Below are positions 34,149 through 46,100 of a DNA stretch of 64,000 nucleotides, piece after piece. The DNA is taken from positions 930,001 to 994,000 of the forward strand of contig JAADJZ010000001.1 of the NCBI GenBank assembly GCA_011032825.1. The letters are read 5' to 3'. Source of the stretch: Massariosphaeria phaeospora. Its lineage: Eukaryota > Ascomycota > Dothideomycetes > Pleosporales. Within the stretch, counting starts at the first letter, position 1. Each line of letters starts with the position of its first letter. A model generated the notes under the pieces. It saw nothing but the letters and a program-made list of their open reading frames with translations, was not told where the DNA came from and ran no database searches. The position numbers were made by a program, and so were the translations under genes.

Positions 34149-35880
34149 GGTGATCGACAGCACAACGTGGTTCTTTCTGAACAAGAAAAACGAAACGGAA
34201 AGACACGAGATGGATCAAACACTTTTCACCAACAAAACCCAGTATCGCGGTACGTCCCTCTCTAATATACCCATGTAATATCTACTCGCACGAAGGAAGT
34301 CGCAAGGCTGGGCATGTACGCTACATGAGCAAATTACTGGAAAATATCCGCATGCGGATTAGCGCGGTCATTTCACCCCGCATGTCCGCAGTCTGGCGAG
34401 CACGTTTTTGTGTAAGGTGGGGTCAGTACAAAGGGTAGCATGATGCGAGGTGCTTCGTGGATCGTGATTGAGGACTTCTCCCACACAATCAGACTGCCGA
34501 GGGCAAGATCAACAGTTCTCGCGCTGACAGAAGTCCTAGAGAGGCACTGGCGCTGCACTGACGACGCAATTGGATGGGTGTGTTGCTAGTAGACGGGATA
34601 CCCGAGTAAGCTTGTAGTCAAAACGTCAAGTGAATGTGAAAGGTGTCGATTCAGGGACTGTGGCGGCAAAACTTAAATGTTCCGGCACTAGGTGCTAAGC
34701 GAGGTCAGGTGATCTAACATCACTTGCAACATATCATGTTACGAAGCTACTGATAAGCACGTTGCTGCTTAAATATTAAGATTAGGCTATAATACGGTGG
34801 CAAATGTAAGTATGAAGCGCAATATATGGATTCCTGCTTCTTCACTTCAATCCGCATCTGTGTTCACTTTAGGAACCTAGTTAGCCAATCTATGGATAGT
34901 GTCGTAGATTTCCACAAGATAGTAAAGCTATGCGTGTATTTCAAGGTCCTTTTCACTAAGTCATCCTTTGGAAGCCCCTGCCCAAGTTTCGCATACTAAG
35001 CCTTAGAAAAGTCGACCCAGTGTACTTGGCGGATGTTTGAAGTAATTCTAATCTACTACCAAAGTAACGAGCTGAGTGGCTTTCGACAGCTTTCTCCGCG
35101 CCTTCTCAATATCAAATTTGACATGGCGACGGACCCTAGAGCCAAGCGACTTGCTGCGGGTGCGGCGCTGAGTAACATTATTAGCATGCAGGAAGAGGCG
35201 GGGTCTCTTCTTTGGGGGCTTCGTTATTAGTTGGTGTTAGATGTAATCGAGCAATTCAAAAAATATGGATCGATCTTTATGTGAAGGGCTCTAGAAGTCG
35301 AAAATAAGTTGCTAGCGAACGCCCCCTGCGAGAAATCACCTCCGCGGAAGCATCCTATGTATAAGCCAGATAGATTCCCGGGGGCACAACTTGACTAGTA
35401 GCGCCACGTCTGCGCGGCAGCTAGATGATTTCTAATCAACAGCGCAAGCGGAGTGGTGGAATGCTTGATAATCATGCTAACAATCCGAACTGGCGTGACG
35501 ATCTTCGCCGTTTCCGTTTCCGATACCAATGTCGTTTTTTTTTTACCGGACATGGCTACACTAAACCGACAGCGCTGACTAGGCGAGTGAATGTTGGTTT
35601 ACTTGTACGTGTTCTGATTGGCAAAAGTGGATCAATTGACATGATCCTATTAAGGCAATATTGAATCCTCTACTCTAACAAAGTGATTTGTTTCCTACAG
35701 TAGTAAGATGGTTCCGCTTCCGCACTCTCGGTTTTAGAGGTATAACTATGAATCAAGAACCGGAAACACGAAAGGAGAATTATCACGATTTGCGACCTCA
35801 CAATTACCTACCTCCTCAAACACCGCACAACTTAATCTTCATTCTGTCATTGCGCTAAAATCATATTTACCGTCACTACC
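34149..35880. other. 1.7-kb gene-poor, AT-richer region
   Basis: No gene is supported. Base composition is visibly lower in GC between about 34640 and 35780 than in the flanking genes. A short frame ending MATDPRAKRL...SLLWGLRY (to 35230) could be a relic of a coding region but is too short to assign. The last 70 bases are the leader of the glutathione transferase gene. Confidence 0.5.
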
Positions 35881-36877
35881 ATGAGCCCAGACTCCAACAT
35901 CATGCTCTACACCGAGGGCACTCCCAACGGCCTGAAGATCTCCATCGCCCTAGAGGAACTAGGCTTAAACTACAACGTACGCCCCCCTCCCCCCCATCCC
36001 CCCAAGTCTCCAACCCCTAACACCCTCCACACACAGGTCCGCGCGATCAAGCTCTTCGAACACGAGCAGAAAGAGCAATGGTTCCTCGACATCAACCCCA
36101 ACGGGCGCATTCCCGCCCTCGTCGACACAGACAAGCACGGCCAGGCGCTCAAGATCTGGGAAAGCGGTGCCATCTTGCAGTATCTCGTTGCGCGGTACGA
36201 TGCGGATCACAAAATCTCGTATGCGTATGATACTAAAGAGCACTGGGAGGTGACTAGTTGGGTGATTTACACCATTCCATATTGATCGAAAGGTATCTCT
36301 GACTGGACATCGCAGCTCATGTGGCAGATGGGCGGCGTCGGCCCTATGCAAGGCCAAGCAAACCACTTTGCGCGTATGTTGTGTTTCGGGCTGGGCGATG
36401 CGAGTAACAGCGTCACTGACCAGAAATGACACAGTGTCCGCAGGCGCCGACTACCCCTACGCCCTTAACCGCTACGTGAACGAGACCCGCCGCTTGTACC
36501 GCACAATGGACACCGCACTTGCCGCCAATCCCTCCGGATACCTCGTCGGCGATCGCGTTACTATCGCCGACATCGCTGTGTGGCCGTGGGTCACCGCGTA
36601 CAGTGAGTTAGGCTCCGCTCCGTAGCACCTATGTAAGACTAACTGGGAGCGTGCTGCTGCAGAGTACAGCGGGCTGTCCACCATTGACGAGTTTCCGCAT
36701 GTGAAGGCGTGGATGTATAAGCTGCTCGCGCGTCCGGGGTTCGAGAAGGGGCGGAATGTGCCGACGCCGCATATTTATCTTAAGCTGGTTGATATGCCGG
36801 AGGAAGAGCTGAAGAAGATTGGGAGGGAGAGGTCGGGTTGGATTCATGAGGCTATGAAGCGTGATGCTAAGGCCTGA
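35881..36877 (+). CDS. Glutathione S-transferase, Ure2p-like
   Basis: The exons are 35881-35976, 36037-36261, 36316-36373, 36435-36602 and 36663-36877, with four introns of 54-61 bases. All phases agree and give 253 residues. The N-terminal thioredoxin-like half has IMLYTEGTPNGLKISIALEELGLNYN, FLDINPNGRIPALVD (the cis-Pro region) and IWESGAILQYLVARYD. The C-terminal helical half has LMWQMGGVGPMQGQANHF, NRYVNETRRLYRTMD, GDRVTIADIAVWPWV and PHVKAWMYKLLARPGFEKG. This layout matches fungal GSTs of the Ure2p-like class, which detoxify electrophiles or peroxides with glutathione. For intron 3 the acceptor could be ACACAG at 36434 or CGCAG at 36443; the first keeps the usual spacing before NETRRLY. 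Confidence 0.92.
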
Positions 36878-37231
36878 GCATGGGTCGATGTTTGCCAGGT
36901 TGTAGAAGCTCAGGCTGCGGAAGATCAAGTGTAGTACGATTTCATTGGTGGAGAGTTGGAGGTATGCAAATTGCTATGCAAATTGGAATGAAATCCAAGC
37001 TAGACGATCATCTGTAGACGCTACGTTTCTAGCTCTAGAGCATTTGGTGTGACAGCAACGGGCCTGCAAGGCCCCAAGTAGATAGCTTCTCCAGTTCGTC
37101 GATATACGCCAACATACCTAAGCCCAACTTTTTGTACGAACCCCAAACTTAGCGTCACCCCCAAAGGACATCCAGCAACACTTTCCAGCCAATGCACAAA
37201 ACTCCAGCCGGGCGTCCCCCTCTTCCTACCC
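36878..37231. other. Intergenic between convergent GST and large fungal gene
   Basis: This 354-base stretch holds two 3' ends. The near-repeat GGTATGCAAATTGCTATGCAAATTGG is at 36960-36985. No gene is seen. Confidence 0.5.
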
Positions 37232-39964
37232 TCACGCGAGCTTGAACATATCGCCTTCCCATCCGAACGCCCTCTTCAACCTCCCGCCATAGCGTCGCGC
37301 CCAGTCCTTTGGCAGCTTCGTTGTCGAGCCATGTGGTTCGTGGAATTGGATAGAGCGCTCGATGTTCGATGTCGTAGGGGAGAAATGCCAGGCAGAACCG
37401 TGTAGCTTCTCTGCTGGAAAGCCCATATTAACCATGGCATGCAAGAAGTCGGTCCATGCGATTTCACCAGGGGTGTCGTTGCTGAACTGGGAGTGAAAGA
37501 GGATCTTGAAAACACGGTGAGCGCGTTTGTCTACCAAATACTTGGGATGTTGTATAGCAACGGGATCGTGTATGTCCTGTTCCTCTGCGATTACAGGGTC
37601 TTCGACCAGAGGGTCTGCGGTTCCGCGCGTTTTGCTCTTCGGCTTGTCTGAGATGAGAATCTTGCTAAAACTTCCCGTAATCTCACTTGATTCATCATGG
37701 TCGAGAAGAGAAAACGGCTGGTAGGAGTACTGTGGAGTTTGTTGTGCCGGCTCTGTGTTGCGCTTACGTGATTTTGGCGGATCAACCCATGGAGCAGTAC
37801 GCTGCAGCCTGCGCCCTCGTATAATATCGTGATCGAGAAGACCCGGCCAAGATTTTCCAGTGCGTAGTTTACAGTAGGCATCAGCGTCTCTCCAGAATCG
37901 GTCCAAATTTGCTTCAGCCTCTCGCATTCTCCTGACATTGGTCCGGTTTCGATGCTGTCCAACAGGATAGTCAAATTTGCCATCAGAGGGATCAGCGAGG
38001 CGTGCCAGAGAGTAGTCCGTAAAATACCATCCCAGAACCGGTGTCCAACGCCGTGTGAAGGCCTGGTAATTGTCGTAAAGCACATCAGGAGCGATCAGAT
38101 TCATCTTGTCATCGACGCGCGATTCCATATCGTTCCGGATCTTCGTTGCCCATGGTTGGTACGATTGGATTTGGTGGACGCATTGGCAGGCTACGGATAA
38201 TTGGGAGAAAAAATATTGAACGCATGGGGATATCATATCCTTTGCCGATGAATCGTACTCAAGAAACCTCTCTAGCTCGTCCAAGTCCGCGCGACGACCA
38301 TCAAGAGGAGGGTTATCTGAATTCATGAGGCCGTGGAGATAGTGAAACAGTTGAATGACAGTACCACCGACTCCGGCAATCTTCTTGTCGAGCTTCCAAT
38401 GAACAGCACTAGCCGTTGCTTCGTTGATTTTCACCTCATAGTATGGATGAAGGGCAGGTGACACTACCAAGCCTTTTCGGATGTTGAACTGAGTGTCTGT
38501 CATGATGTTATGGAGAAGGTGCCAAAGGTTCTTGAAGGCCATGGCGTATTCTTCCGGCAAGTCACAACGATGTGTGGTCTGGACTGCATATTTAAGCTCT
38601 AGTTCTTGTAACGCAACGACTTGTCGTTGACACTCGCACCAATGATGAAGGAGATAATAGCCATCCAGTACTACATCCCGGATTACATATCTTAGCAGTA
38701 CTTCGGGCGGCCTTTTCTGTAAGGACGATTTCCGGCCTGTGACATCTCGAGCGTACTCTGGTCGATGCTGCTTCACGCTTCGTAAAGTTTCCGAGAAGTA
38801 ATTCGGATCTTCCCGGAGCGACCACAGGTGATCTTCAATCTCGTCGATTCGTGCGGATATTAGTGAATGCATGCGCCGGAAGTCTAAGGCTGCTGGCAAA
38901 CGATAGGGGTGTTCCAAAGACGCGTATCCAATATTAGAGTAGTCTGTACGTGTGCTCAAAGCAGAAGGTTCCGGATTAACAGGGAGATGCCAGCAGGCGA
39001 ATATATCGGTCGGAACGTCGTAAAGAATTTGTTCAACAGCTCGTCGCAAGATGGTACTTGTGAAGTTTTGTATCCTCAGAACAAGAAATCCAGTCGCAGG
39101 ATGTAGGGCGCGTCCGCTGCGCACGGTATCTACCGCATCTTGCTTGTTGATCCATGGTATGAGTTTCGCATAACTAGACGGATCACGTCTGTCTAGAAAC
39201 TCCATCGCGTACCCATCCAACTTTTCCCAGAGATATCCTTCATTCCACCCACATCTGTGACCATTCAATAACTCTACATGAGAAAAATGGTGCGGACGGT
39301 AGCGGCCTCGCACGTTCAAGAAGGCGAGAAAAGCGTTCGGTTTTAGGAGGTCTTCGACATTGATGTGAGGAGTCAAACAGTTGTATGAGTTAAAATGCCG
39401 GAACATGTTCATGACAGCTTCAGGGAGCTCACCCCGAGGCTGGGGGCGAGACTCGTATCGGGAAGGGTGCCTCTCGGGCATCTCTGGCCAAGCGCTGAGA
39501 AGAATCTCGGTTTTTTGTTTGGTCGTTTTCTGTGCCCACCTCTTGCGAATGGTGCCTTCATGGCGTGCGAGAATTCTATTTAAGAATTCCCAGTCATCAA
39601 AGATACTCTCGACATGAACCTCTGCCAGCCGACGAATTTCATGGATGGATGGATGATGGTCGAATGCCGGAAAGTAAGTCCACCATCCCACCATGCGCCA
39701 ACCTTCGCCGGGATTGTCACTAATAGAGTCTAGCTTGTACACGTCCCTACCCGCGAACTCTTCCGCAACCATTCGATTGATTGCGACCTTGACCTCGGCG
39801 TGGTTCATGGCTTGGGTTTCGGGAGGTAAGAGTGGCTCTACGGTGTGTACATTACTGTCTCGCTCTCTTCTGCGGGTAGGCGTGGCTGAGCCCATTGAAC
39901 CACCCATCTCGGGAGAGATAGTCGTCTTTCTCTTGACCTCCCACCGACTCGAACCTGGCGCCAT
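37232..39964 (-). CDS. Large fungal-specific protein, unknown function (ipa-type)
   Basis: This is a single exon of 910 residues from ATG 39964. I do not recognise a named domain in the main body. Segments such as EEFAGRDVYKLDSISDNPGEGWRMVGWW, LLKPNAFLAFLNVRGRYRPHHF and VIRDVVLDGYYLLHHWCECQ are of the sort seen in large proteins found in many Pezizomycotina, sometimes labelled ipa protein. The C-terminal 90 residues form a distinct block: KRAHRVFKILFHSQ, GEIAWTDFLHAMVNMGFPAEKLHGSAWHFSP, SIQFHEPHGS, then WARRYGGRLKRAFGWEGDMF. Its order (helix, GF, GSxWxF, strand ending in EPH, helix) recalls the small double-stranded-RNA-binding-like fold of HicA, an inference only. No signal peptide or membrane helix is seen. 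Confidence 0.75.
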   Translation of the reverse strand: MAPGSSRWEVKRKTTISPEMGGSMGSATPTRRRERDSNVHTVEPLLPPETQAMNHAEVKVAINRMVAEEFAGRDVYKLDSISDNPGEGWRMVGWWTYFPAFDHHPSIHEIRRLAEVHVESIFDDWEFLNRILARHEGTIRKRWAQKTTKQKTEILLSAWPEMPERHPSRYESRPQPRGELPEAVMNMFRHFNSYNCLTPHINVEDLLKPNAFLAFLNVRGRYRPHHFSHVELLNGHRCGWNEGYLWEKLDGYAMEFLDRRDPSSYAKLIPWINKQDAVDTVRSGRALHPATGFLVLRIQNFTSTILRRAVEQILYDVPTDIFACWHLPVNPEPSALSTRTDYSNIGYASLEHPYRLPAALDFRRMHSLISARIDEIEDHLWSLREDPNYFSETLRSVKQHRPEYARDVTGRKSSLQKRPPEVLLRYVIRDVVLDGYYLLHHWCECQRQVVALQELELKYAVQTTHRCDLPEEYAMAFKNLWHLLHNIMTDTQFNIRKGLVVSPALHPYYEVKINEATASAVHWKLDKKIAGVGGTVIQLFHYLHGLMNSDNPPLDGRRADLDELERFLEYDSSAKDMISPCVQYFFSQLSVACQCVHQIQSYQPWATKIRNDMESRVDDKMNLIAPDVLYDNYQAFTRRWTPVLGWYFTDYSLARLADPSDGKFDYPVGQHRNRTNVRRMREAEANLDRFWRDADAYCKLRTGKSWPGLLDHDIIRGRRLQRTAPWVDPPKSRKRNTEPAQQTPQYSYQPFSLLDHDESSEITGSFSKILISDKPKSKTRGTADPLVEDPVIAEEQDIHDPVAIQHPKYLVDKRAHRVFKILFHSQFSNDTPGEIAWTDFLHAMVNMGFPAEKLHGSAWHFSPTTSNIERSIQFHEPHGSTTKLPKDWARRYGGRLKRAFGWEGDMFKLA

Positions 39965-41221
39965 TATCGCGTCCGCTCGTCCGCTCGTTTTCTCGTCTGT
40001 GTCTGTTCGGTCCGGTAATTTCGAGAAGGTGAAAGAAGTGAGGTGTGTGGGTTTGGAAAAATTCAGTCGAGTGCGCGAGGGTGGGTGTAGAGGATGCTAA
40101 GCACCCGCCAACGCGCCCGTACCACCACGCGACGAGGGAACAACCTTTCACCGCTTGCGCGTAAAACGACTGCCACTTCTCTCACTACTCTGTGACGTAA
40201 TGAGCCTAGCTCTGGCTCAGGAATCTGGTCTCACAGGATACACATTGCGAGAGATAGCACGCAGCGGTCCGTGACACGACGAAAAGTGATGATAGAGAGT
40301 GTGGTGAAGAGTGAAGAGAAAGATGAGAAAGAAGAGAAAGGAAGAGAAGAGAAAGATGAGAAAGAAGAGAAAGATGAGAAAGAAGAGAAAGGAAGAGAAG
40401 AAGATGAAGAAGGGAAAGAGAGAGGTAGCAGAGAGGCCGAGCGACTAGGACCCGTCGCACCTTCCTCAACCTCACTTCCACCAACTCCACCTGGGCAGCA
40501 GTCGCATCTCCTCCTCACGCTCTCGTAATGATGCTCTAGACTGTGGAAGCTATACGCAACACGAACTAGACGTATTCGCGGTATCTACAAAGCCCTGTCA
40601 CATCTGGCACAATGGATAATGCTGCGTTGATCATCGCACCTTCCTTACCGCGCCGAAAGTCGTAATGGGCCCGCAAGTTGTAGCTGACCAACTTTTCCAC
40701 CAACTCTCAAGGGGTGCGGGGGCTTAGATAGTTAGATTCATTGATTGCAGTCACTACATAACCTTGATGTGAGAATCGGCGAAATCGCACAATGCACAAA
40801 ACCCATCACCTTCCATGCCATCCGTGCCCCTGCGTGTTATTCATGTGCCATTCCTCCGTGTCCCCAAGTAGGCCCCTATGCCATGGACTTTCCTGCCAGG
40901 ATTCCCACCAACGCCGTGTGCCAGAGATGTGCCGAATGGTGTACAAGTAGGAAAAGGGTTGGGTAAGAGGGTAACTACACAGCCGTATTGTGTGCCCGTG
41001 GGAGAATATAAACATTAAGAACAACCATGCAAGAGTATGCCGAGTTGGGGCATGGACGCATCCGTCGACGAAAGCGATAGACAAAATTGTGGCTATCCGG
41101 AGATTTTGGTATAAGGGGTCGAGAGTGTAGGGAACGCATTTGATCAATAGCTGTTCAGCTGTCCGTGTCAGTCGATGTTCATTATAGAAACTGAGCCCGC
41201 CATGAACTCGCAAGCTGTGAC
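39965..41221. other. 1.26-kb intergenic with a polypurine tract
   Basis: No gene is supported. It includes the polypurine repeat at 40300-40425 and the possible 3' exon of the membrane protein gene to its right (41155-41158). The open frames across the purine run, in either direction, are low-complexity artefacts. Confidence 0.5.
40300..40425. repeat. Polypurine GAAAGA/GAGAAA minisatellite
   Basis: The plus strand is almost only A and G here. Units such as GAAAGATGAGAAAGAAGAGAAAGGAAGA recur several times. Such tracts can form triplex DNA and often vary in length between strains. It lies upstream of the large fungal gene that starts at 39964. Confidence 0.85.
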
Positions 41222-41791
41222 TTACCGGTATCCGCTGTTCCTCCTGCTGCCTCTCCGCGCGCGGTACTCGTCGTGCTCCTCAATCACCTCAACCACATCA
41301 TCGCCCGGCACCCGCGATTCCACCACGATGCTTCTCGGTCTTGGTCCCCTCCTCTCTTCCACGATGACCTGGGACCTCCGCTGCGGACTCCTACTGTACT
41401 GGCGCACTTCGGTGCGTGTGCTCCGGCGTGAGCGACCTCCTGAATGCGACGCGCGGCGTTTCCGGACTACAATTTCTTCCTCGCCTTGGATATGGGCGCC
41501 TCCTCCGCCCCCTTGGGTGAGGGTGTATAGCAGCCATACGATGAGGATAAAGCCGGCGACGCTGCCTAGAACGATGCCAGCGACTGTGCCCGGCGCTGGA
41601 CCGTTGAAGTTGTAGTATGTCGGAATGATGCCGGGTTCTATTCTTCGCTCCAGAGAAGGGGCGCCGCTGAGCACGTTGGGCGCAATGGCGCTGTCGGCGA
41701 GGTCAATTGCAGGTTGTCGGGGCGCAAGGTTGGCGAATTCGAATTGCGGGTCGACCGCGTCGGCAGGAACGGGAACGGGCACGGCCGGCAT
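41222..41791 (-). CDS. Conserved single-pass membrane protein with Arg/Ser tail
   Basis: From ATG 41791 (MPAVPVPVPAD) it encodes 189 residues. There is a short outer segment with YYNFNGPAPG, then one membrane helix near residues 69-90 (TVAGIVLGSVAGFILIVWLLYTL). A Gly run and a long basic Arg/Ser-rich cytoplasmic tail follow (EEEIVVRKRRASHSGGRSRRSTRTEVRQ, then VEERRGPRPRS). Proteins of this plan are widespread in Pezizomycotina without a name. The end is odd. The codons CGG TAA form the stop, but CG|GTAAGT is also a strong intron donor. A 67-base intron (41225-41159, branch CTGAC, acceptor ACAG) would give CGC TGA. Both forms end ...SGYR, so the protein would be the same. Confidence 0.75.
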   Translation of the reverse strand: MPAVPVPVPADAVDPQFEFANLAPRQPAIDLADSAIAPNVLSGAPSLERRIEPGIIPTYYNFNGPAPGTVAGIVLGSVAGFILIVWLLYTLTQGGGGGAHIQGEEEIVVRKRRASHSGGRSRRSTRTEVRQYSRSPQRRSQVIVEERRGPRPRSIVVESRVPGDDVVEVIEEHDEYRARRGSRRNSGYR

Positions 41792-43176
41792 TGTGCGACT
41801 CTGCACGCGGCTTTCCGCAGGTGTCGGCGCTGAGGGTTGGAAAGAGAGGCGGCGGCGGTTGTGGTTGTTGTGGGGAGCGGACGGGTGGACGGTCGCTTGG
41901 GTGACGGTTCCTGGCGGACGTGCTCGGCCGAGGGTGCCGGCGCTAAAGTCCGAGGCAGGCGCGAATGCGCAACACTAAGCACAACAGCGCGATTGTGGTA
42001 AAGAGTACACAGTAAAGCGAGCGAGTGATGCGACAGCAAAGAAGGCGGCGTCGAAATGGACAGACGAAGATGAAAAGGGCGAGGTGTTTGGAAGCCGCGG
42101 CGCAGTGCGTGCTGCGACGACGAGGCGATGATGCAATGCGCTCCTTCCTGCGGTGGCTGGGACCGAAATAATCGGGAGGCGTCACACACAACTCAACACC
42201 ACAACTGTGCGTAGCAATAGCGATCCTTTGATTGTTCCGAGGTACGGGTACTTCGCAACTTTCTTCTCACTGTTGTTTTGAACACCTTTTTCATTTCTGT
42301 TGCATCCGGGTGTTGCTCGCCCGGGTATAGCGCATGCGACATCGTCTCGTCAATCTTACATCATTACCCACGGTCCCTTTCTTTTCCAGCTTAGTTCCTT
42401 GAATTCTTGCCATCGCTCTGCTATATCTCTCTTCATCTCCCCTGTCCATATCTCTGGCCTGAATAAGTAATCATCGGATTCGGAGCGCCATCGGCGTATC
42501 CTGAGTGCCAAGGGCGTCAAGCTGTGAGAGCCTTGGACGATTTCTCTGCGGCACAGCAGACATCCATGACCATGGGCGCTTCGACGCGGCTCGGTCAAGA
42601 GCTCTTGCTCTGTGCGTGTTTCTCGATGTTTTGCTAGCCGCCAGGATGCTGGCCGAAGCGCGCTCGAATTCTAGAAACATGCGCTATACCATGTGACTAG
42701 CGAAGCGCCAAGCTTCAACCTCAATCCCTTCCAACATCTGAGCATCAAACGCGGCTTCAAACTTCAAACTCTGAACAATTGTGAAAGTTATTGCAACCTA
42801 TTATTATCAACTGAGTAATTCGTACATGGATTTATTCCTGTGTCTCGAAATCTCTCTCCTTCCGTGACATCGCAGCAAACTCCTAGATAAAAAGTCGGTG
42901 TCTATCCGCTAACCGCCCATACCCACATCAACGCCTCAAGGCTGCGGCGAGGTACATTCATCGACCGAGCAAGATTTGAAGTGGAGAAACAACTACATAC
43001 ACAGCCGGCCTTTGCACAGCTTTCCGACTCTGCCTTCCATCGCCGCATGCAGACATCTCTTCGAGGCAAGTCTGATAGTTCACAGGTATAAATCCCTAGA
43101 TGTCCTCTCCTTTCTATAACGATAGTAGCATCTCGACATTCTGTCTCTCCCTTCATTCCATTTGCAGTCGTTCACC
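41792..43176. other. 1.38-kb intergenic between divergent genes
   Basis: It holds the promoter of the membrane protein and, at the other end, that of the subtilase. A GCGG-rich part near 41845-41960 is the membrane-protein leader. No coding region is supported. A minus-strand open frame at 41638-42189 is a shadow. Confidence 0.5.
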
Positions 43177-46100
43177 ATGCATATTTCTATACCATTACGT
43201 CCCTTCTTTCTTCTTTCACTAAGCTTATACAGTGCTCATGCATCCTTGCCTTACAGCATCCCCGAAATAGGTATGTAGTATATACAAATCTCGAATCCGT
43301 ACACTGACCCACTTCGAATGGTAGCCCATCACCGAATCGTACATCGGCAAGCCAGTACTCCAGCTACCCTTCCATCAAGATCTTCATCAGCGGCATCAGG
43401 AAATTCGCTTTCTCTTACTACAACGCCCGGCACATCTCTGCAAGCCTCCCATACTTTGATGGGCACCGGAACTTCGTCTCATAATAATATCCAAACACAC
43501 TCGTCACCTATCCATAGTAGTAGCTGGACGGAGAAGGCACCATTTCCTCTTCCATCGAACTCCACTGAGACGAACCCAAGTCCAACTAGTCTGAGCACTG
43601 GGATACCATCGATCTCGTCGCAATCGGCTTCGATATCTTCAATTACGACAGAGAAGTCGTTGTCGTCCACGAGTTTATCTAGTATCACCACCCGCACACC
43701 CAACACCAACAGCACATCGATCGCCACCTCTTTCTCGTCAACAGCAAACGAAGTCCCTTCAACACTAACGTCCTTACTCAACGAACCAATCACATCTACC
43801 GTAACGGTGGGAGGGAGCCTGGTGGGCAACAACCCTGTTGTCATTACAACGGTGATCGGATCAGACGGCTCCCCAAGAGTTATCACTGTCACCGCTCCAG
43901 CTTCTGGTACATCCATTCCTGGCGGGGAAGTAGATACAACCACCATGTTCCCCATTCAACCCTCGCAATCTTCCGCAACATCTCCTTCCGGCTCTTCTGC
44001 ACCTCGGGCCAGTGTTCCCCCGGCCTATATCTTCGACGCAGTTGTTGATGGCGAAGCGTATCATCTTCCGGCCCCTGAACAGCCACCTATCGGGATACTA
44101 CTTCTCGATGGTTCGGTCGCACAACTATCTTCGGACAAAGTAGTTCTACGCGGCCAAACCATGGACATCCCATCGGACCTTGGTGATGCGCAAGAAATAA
44201 GCAGCGGCGGTCAATTAATCACGGCCCAGCCTGGCCCTTCTAAGAAGCCAGAGGGACAAGGGAGTGGTGGTGGCGGCGGTGGAGGACTGTTCGGAGCCAT
44301 AGGAAAAGCTCTAGGTGGCGCTGCGTCCGCCGTGAAAGGCGTTGCAGACGTAGGAAAAGGCGCCATGGACCTCGCAACAGGAACAGGCAGCTCTGTAGCC
44401 GGCGACCTAGCCAACACCGTCACCAGCGCTACTGGCAACGTCGGAAACCTCGTCTCCTCGCTCAATGGCATCCAAGAAGCGTTTCCTCTCGGCGAGCTTA
44501 GTCAGGCTGGACTCGATGCATTTTCTGGAGTACAGAATCTCGGTAGAGGCTCTCTGGACTGGATGAAGTCTCTAGGAAAGCTGGCCCAAGGGTTCGATAA
44601 GCTGTCGCCGGAGGTGCAAAAGCAAGCCCGCGACAACATTCAAGAGTATGCTAAGCCGGGAGGCCAGCTGGAACAGGCACAGGAGGCTATGAGGGCTTTT
44701 GAGGAGTTTCCTTGGGAGAGTGAGGCTCCGGCTACGCAGGTTCCTACTGCGACGGGTACGCCGCAACCGACGGATACGGCTTCGGACTCGCAATCACGGA
44801 CTACTACGATAGCGAGCAGTACAGAAAAACCGGAGCCTACAGAAAGACCGTCGGGCGAATACATCATTTCATCTAAACCTGGGACATCTTTAGAGACATT
44901 TAAGAAGTTCACTCAAGAACTGAACTCGACCACCGGCGAAATCCATACTTGGGATACGCTCAAAACCCAAATGTATATCACGAATCTCACAGCTGTGGTA
45001 GCCGAGGAACTTCCGAAACAATACGCATTCATTCAAAAAGTTTATCTCAATGAGGTGATTGATGAGAGCATTGACGGGAGCTTGGAGGAATTCCGGGCTG
45101 TCAAGGGAAGTCAATCCTCTGTCACCCCTCAGTCCGAGTCTATACGCTCCCGGAATACGACGGACCCGTTACACGCTCTTTCTAAAGAATCTGTCTCCAA
45201 GCTTGACTCCCGTGCATTGACAAATGCCGATCCCGATGCTCCGTGGTGGAAGAAGATGATCTCAGCATTACCACGAGACGTCAATCAGCCCAATTCGGAC
45301 CCCTCTCACGATCCTCCCTATCTGACTGATGACTCGGGCGGTAAAGGCACTACGATATACGTTCTAGATGACGGTTTCGATCTTGATCTTCCGGTAAGTC
45401 TCAATGTCGAAGTATGTTTTCAACGATTAATTCCTGTAGGACCTTGCCCCAATCGATCGACAAGTCGGCAATGCATTTGCACCCAACACCCTGACTCTTT
45501 CAGGTATTGACCCCAGCCGAAGATTCATCGCGGGAATTGGAGGTGGGGAGCATGGCACCATGTAAGTCGATCCCTGTTCCGACTTTCTATGCTCAGCATA
45601 CAGCGTACAATCCGAATAGAATCAAAAGCTTACTGTTTTGATTAGGATGGCCGTGATTGCGGGTGGTAAGATCCTTGGGATCGCTCCCAATACCGATCTA
45701 TACTTAGTAAAGACGAAGAATCGTTACCGAAATAGTCAGTTTGCCTTCAACGGCATGGTGCACACAGGTCCTGTTACGCCAGGCGCACTACAATGGGTTT
45801 TGAATACGGTCCAAGACCACATATTGCAACGACTGGATAAGAATGATAGGGCTAGATCTGTGATCAACATGTCGTGGGGTATGTCGCGATTACCTCATAT
45901 TATATGATTTCCATATTCTAACCCTGATACAGGTCGCCCGAACCGGATGGGAGAGGCACTTAATGAGCATTTCGAGACCTTCTTCCAATTCTGCGACACC
46001 AATGGTATCCCGGTAGTGCTTGCCGCAGGTAACCTCCCATCGGCAGCACCTCTTCATGAGAACACTCCTCAGCGGTTTGGGACTGCGACCAACAGTATCA

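Noticed and set aside
40206..40528. Leu/Ser-rich minus and Glu/Lys-rich plus frames of 85-95 residues
   Set aside because: Both arise from the polypurine minisatellite.
40590..40660. tRNA-like word GCACAATGGATAATGC
   Set aside because: No matching T-arm or acceptor stem can be folded around it.
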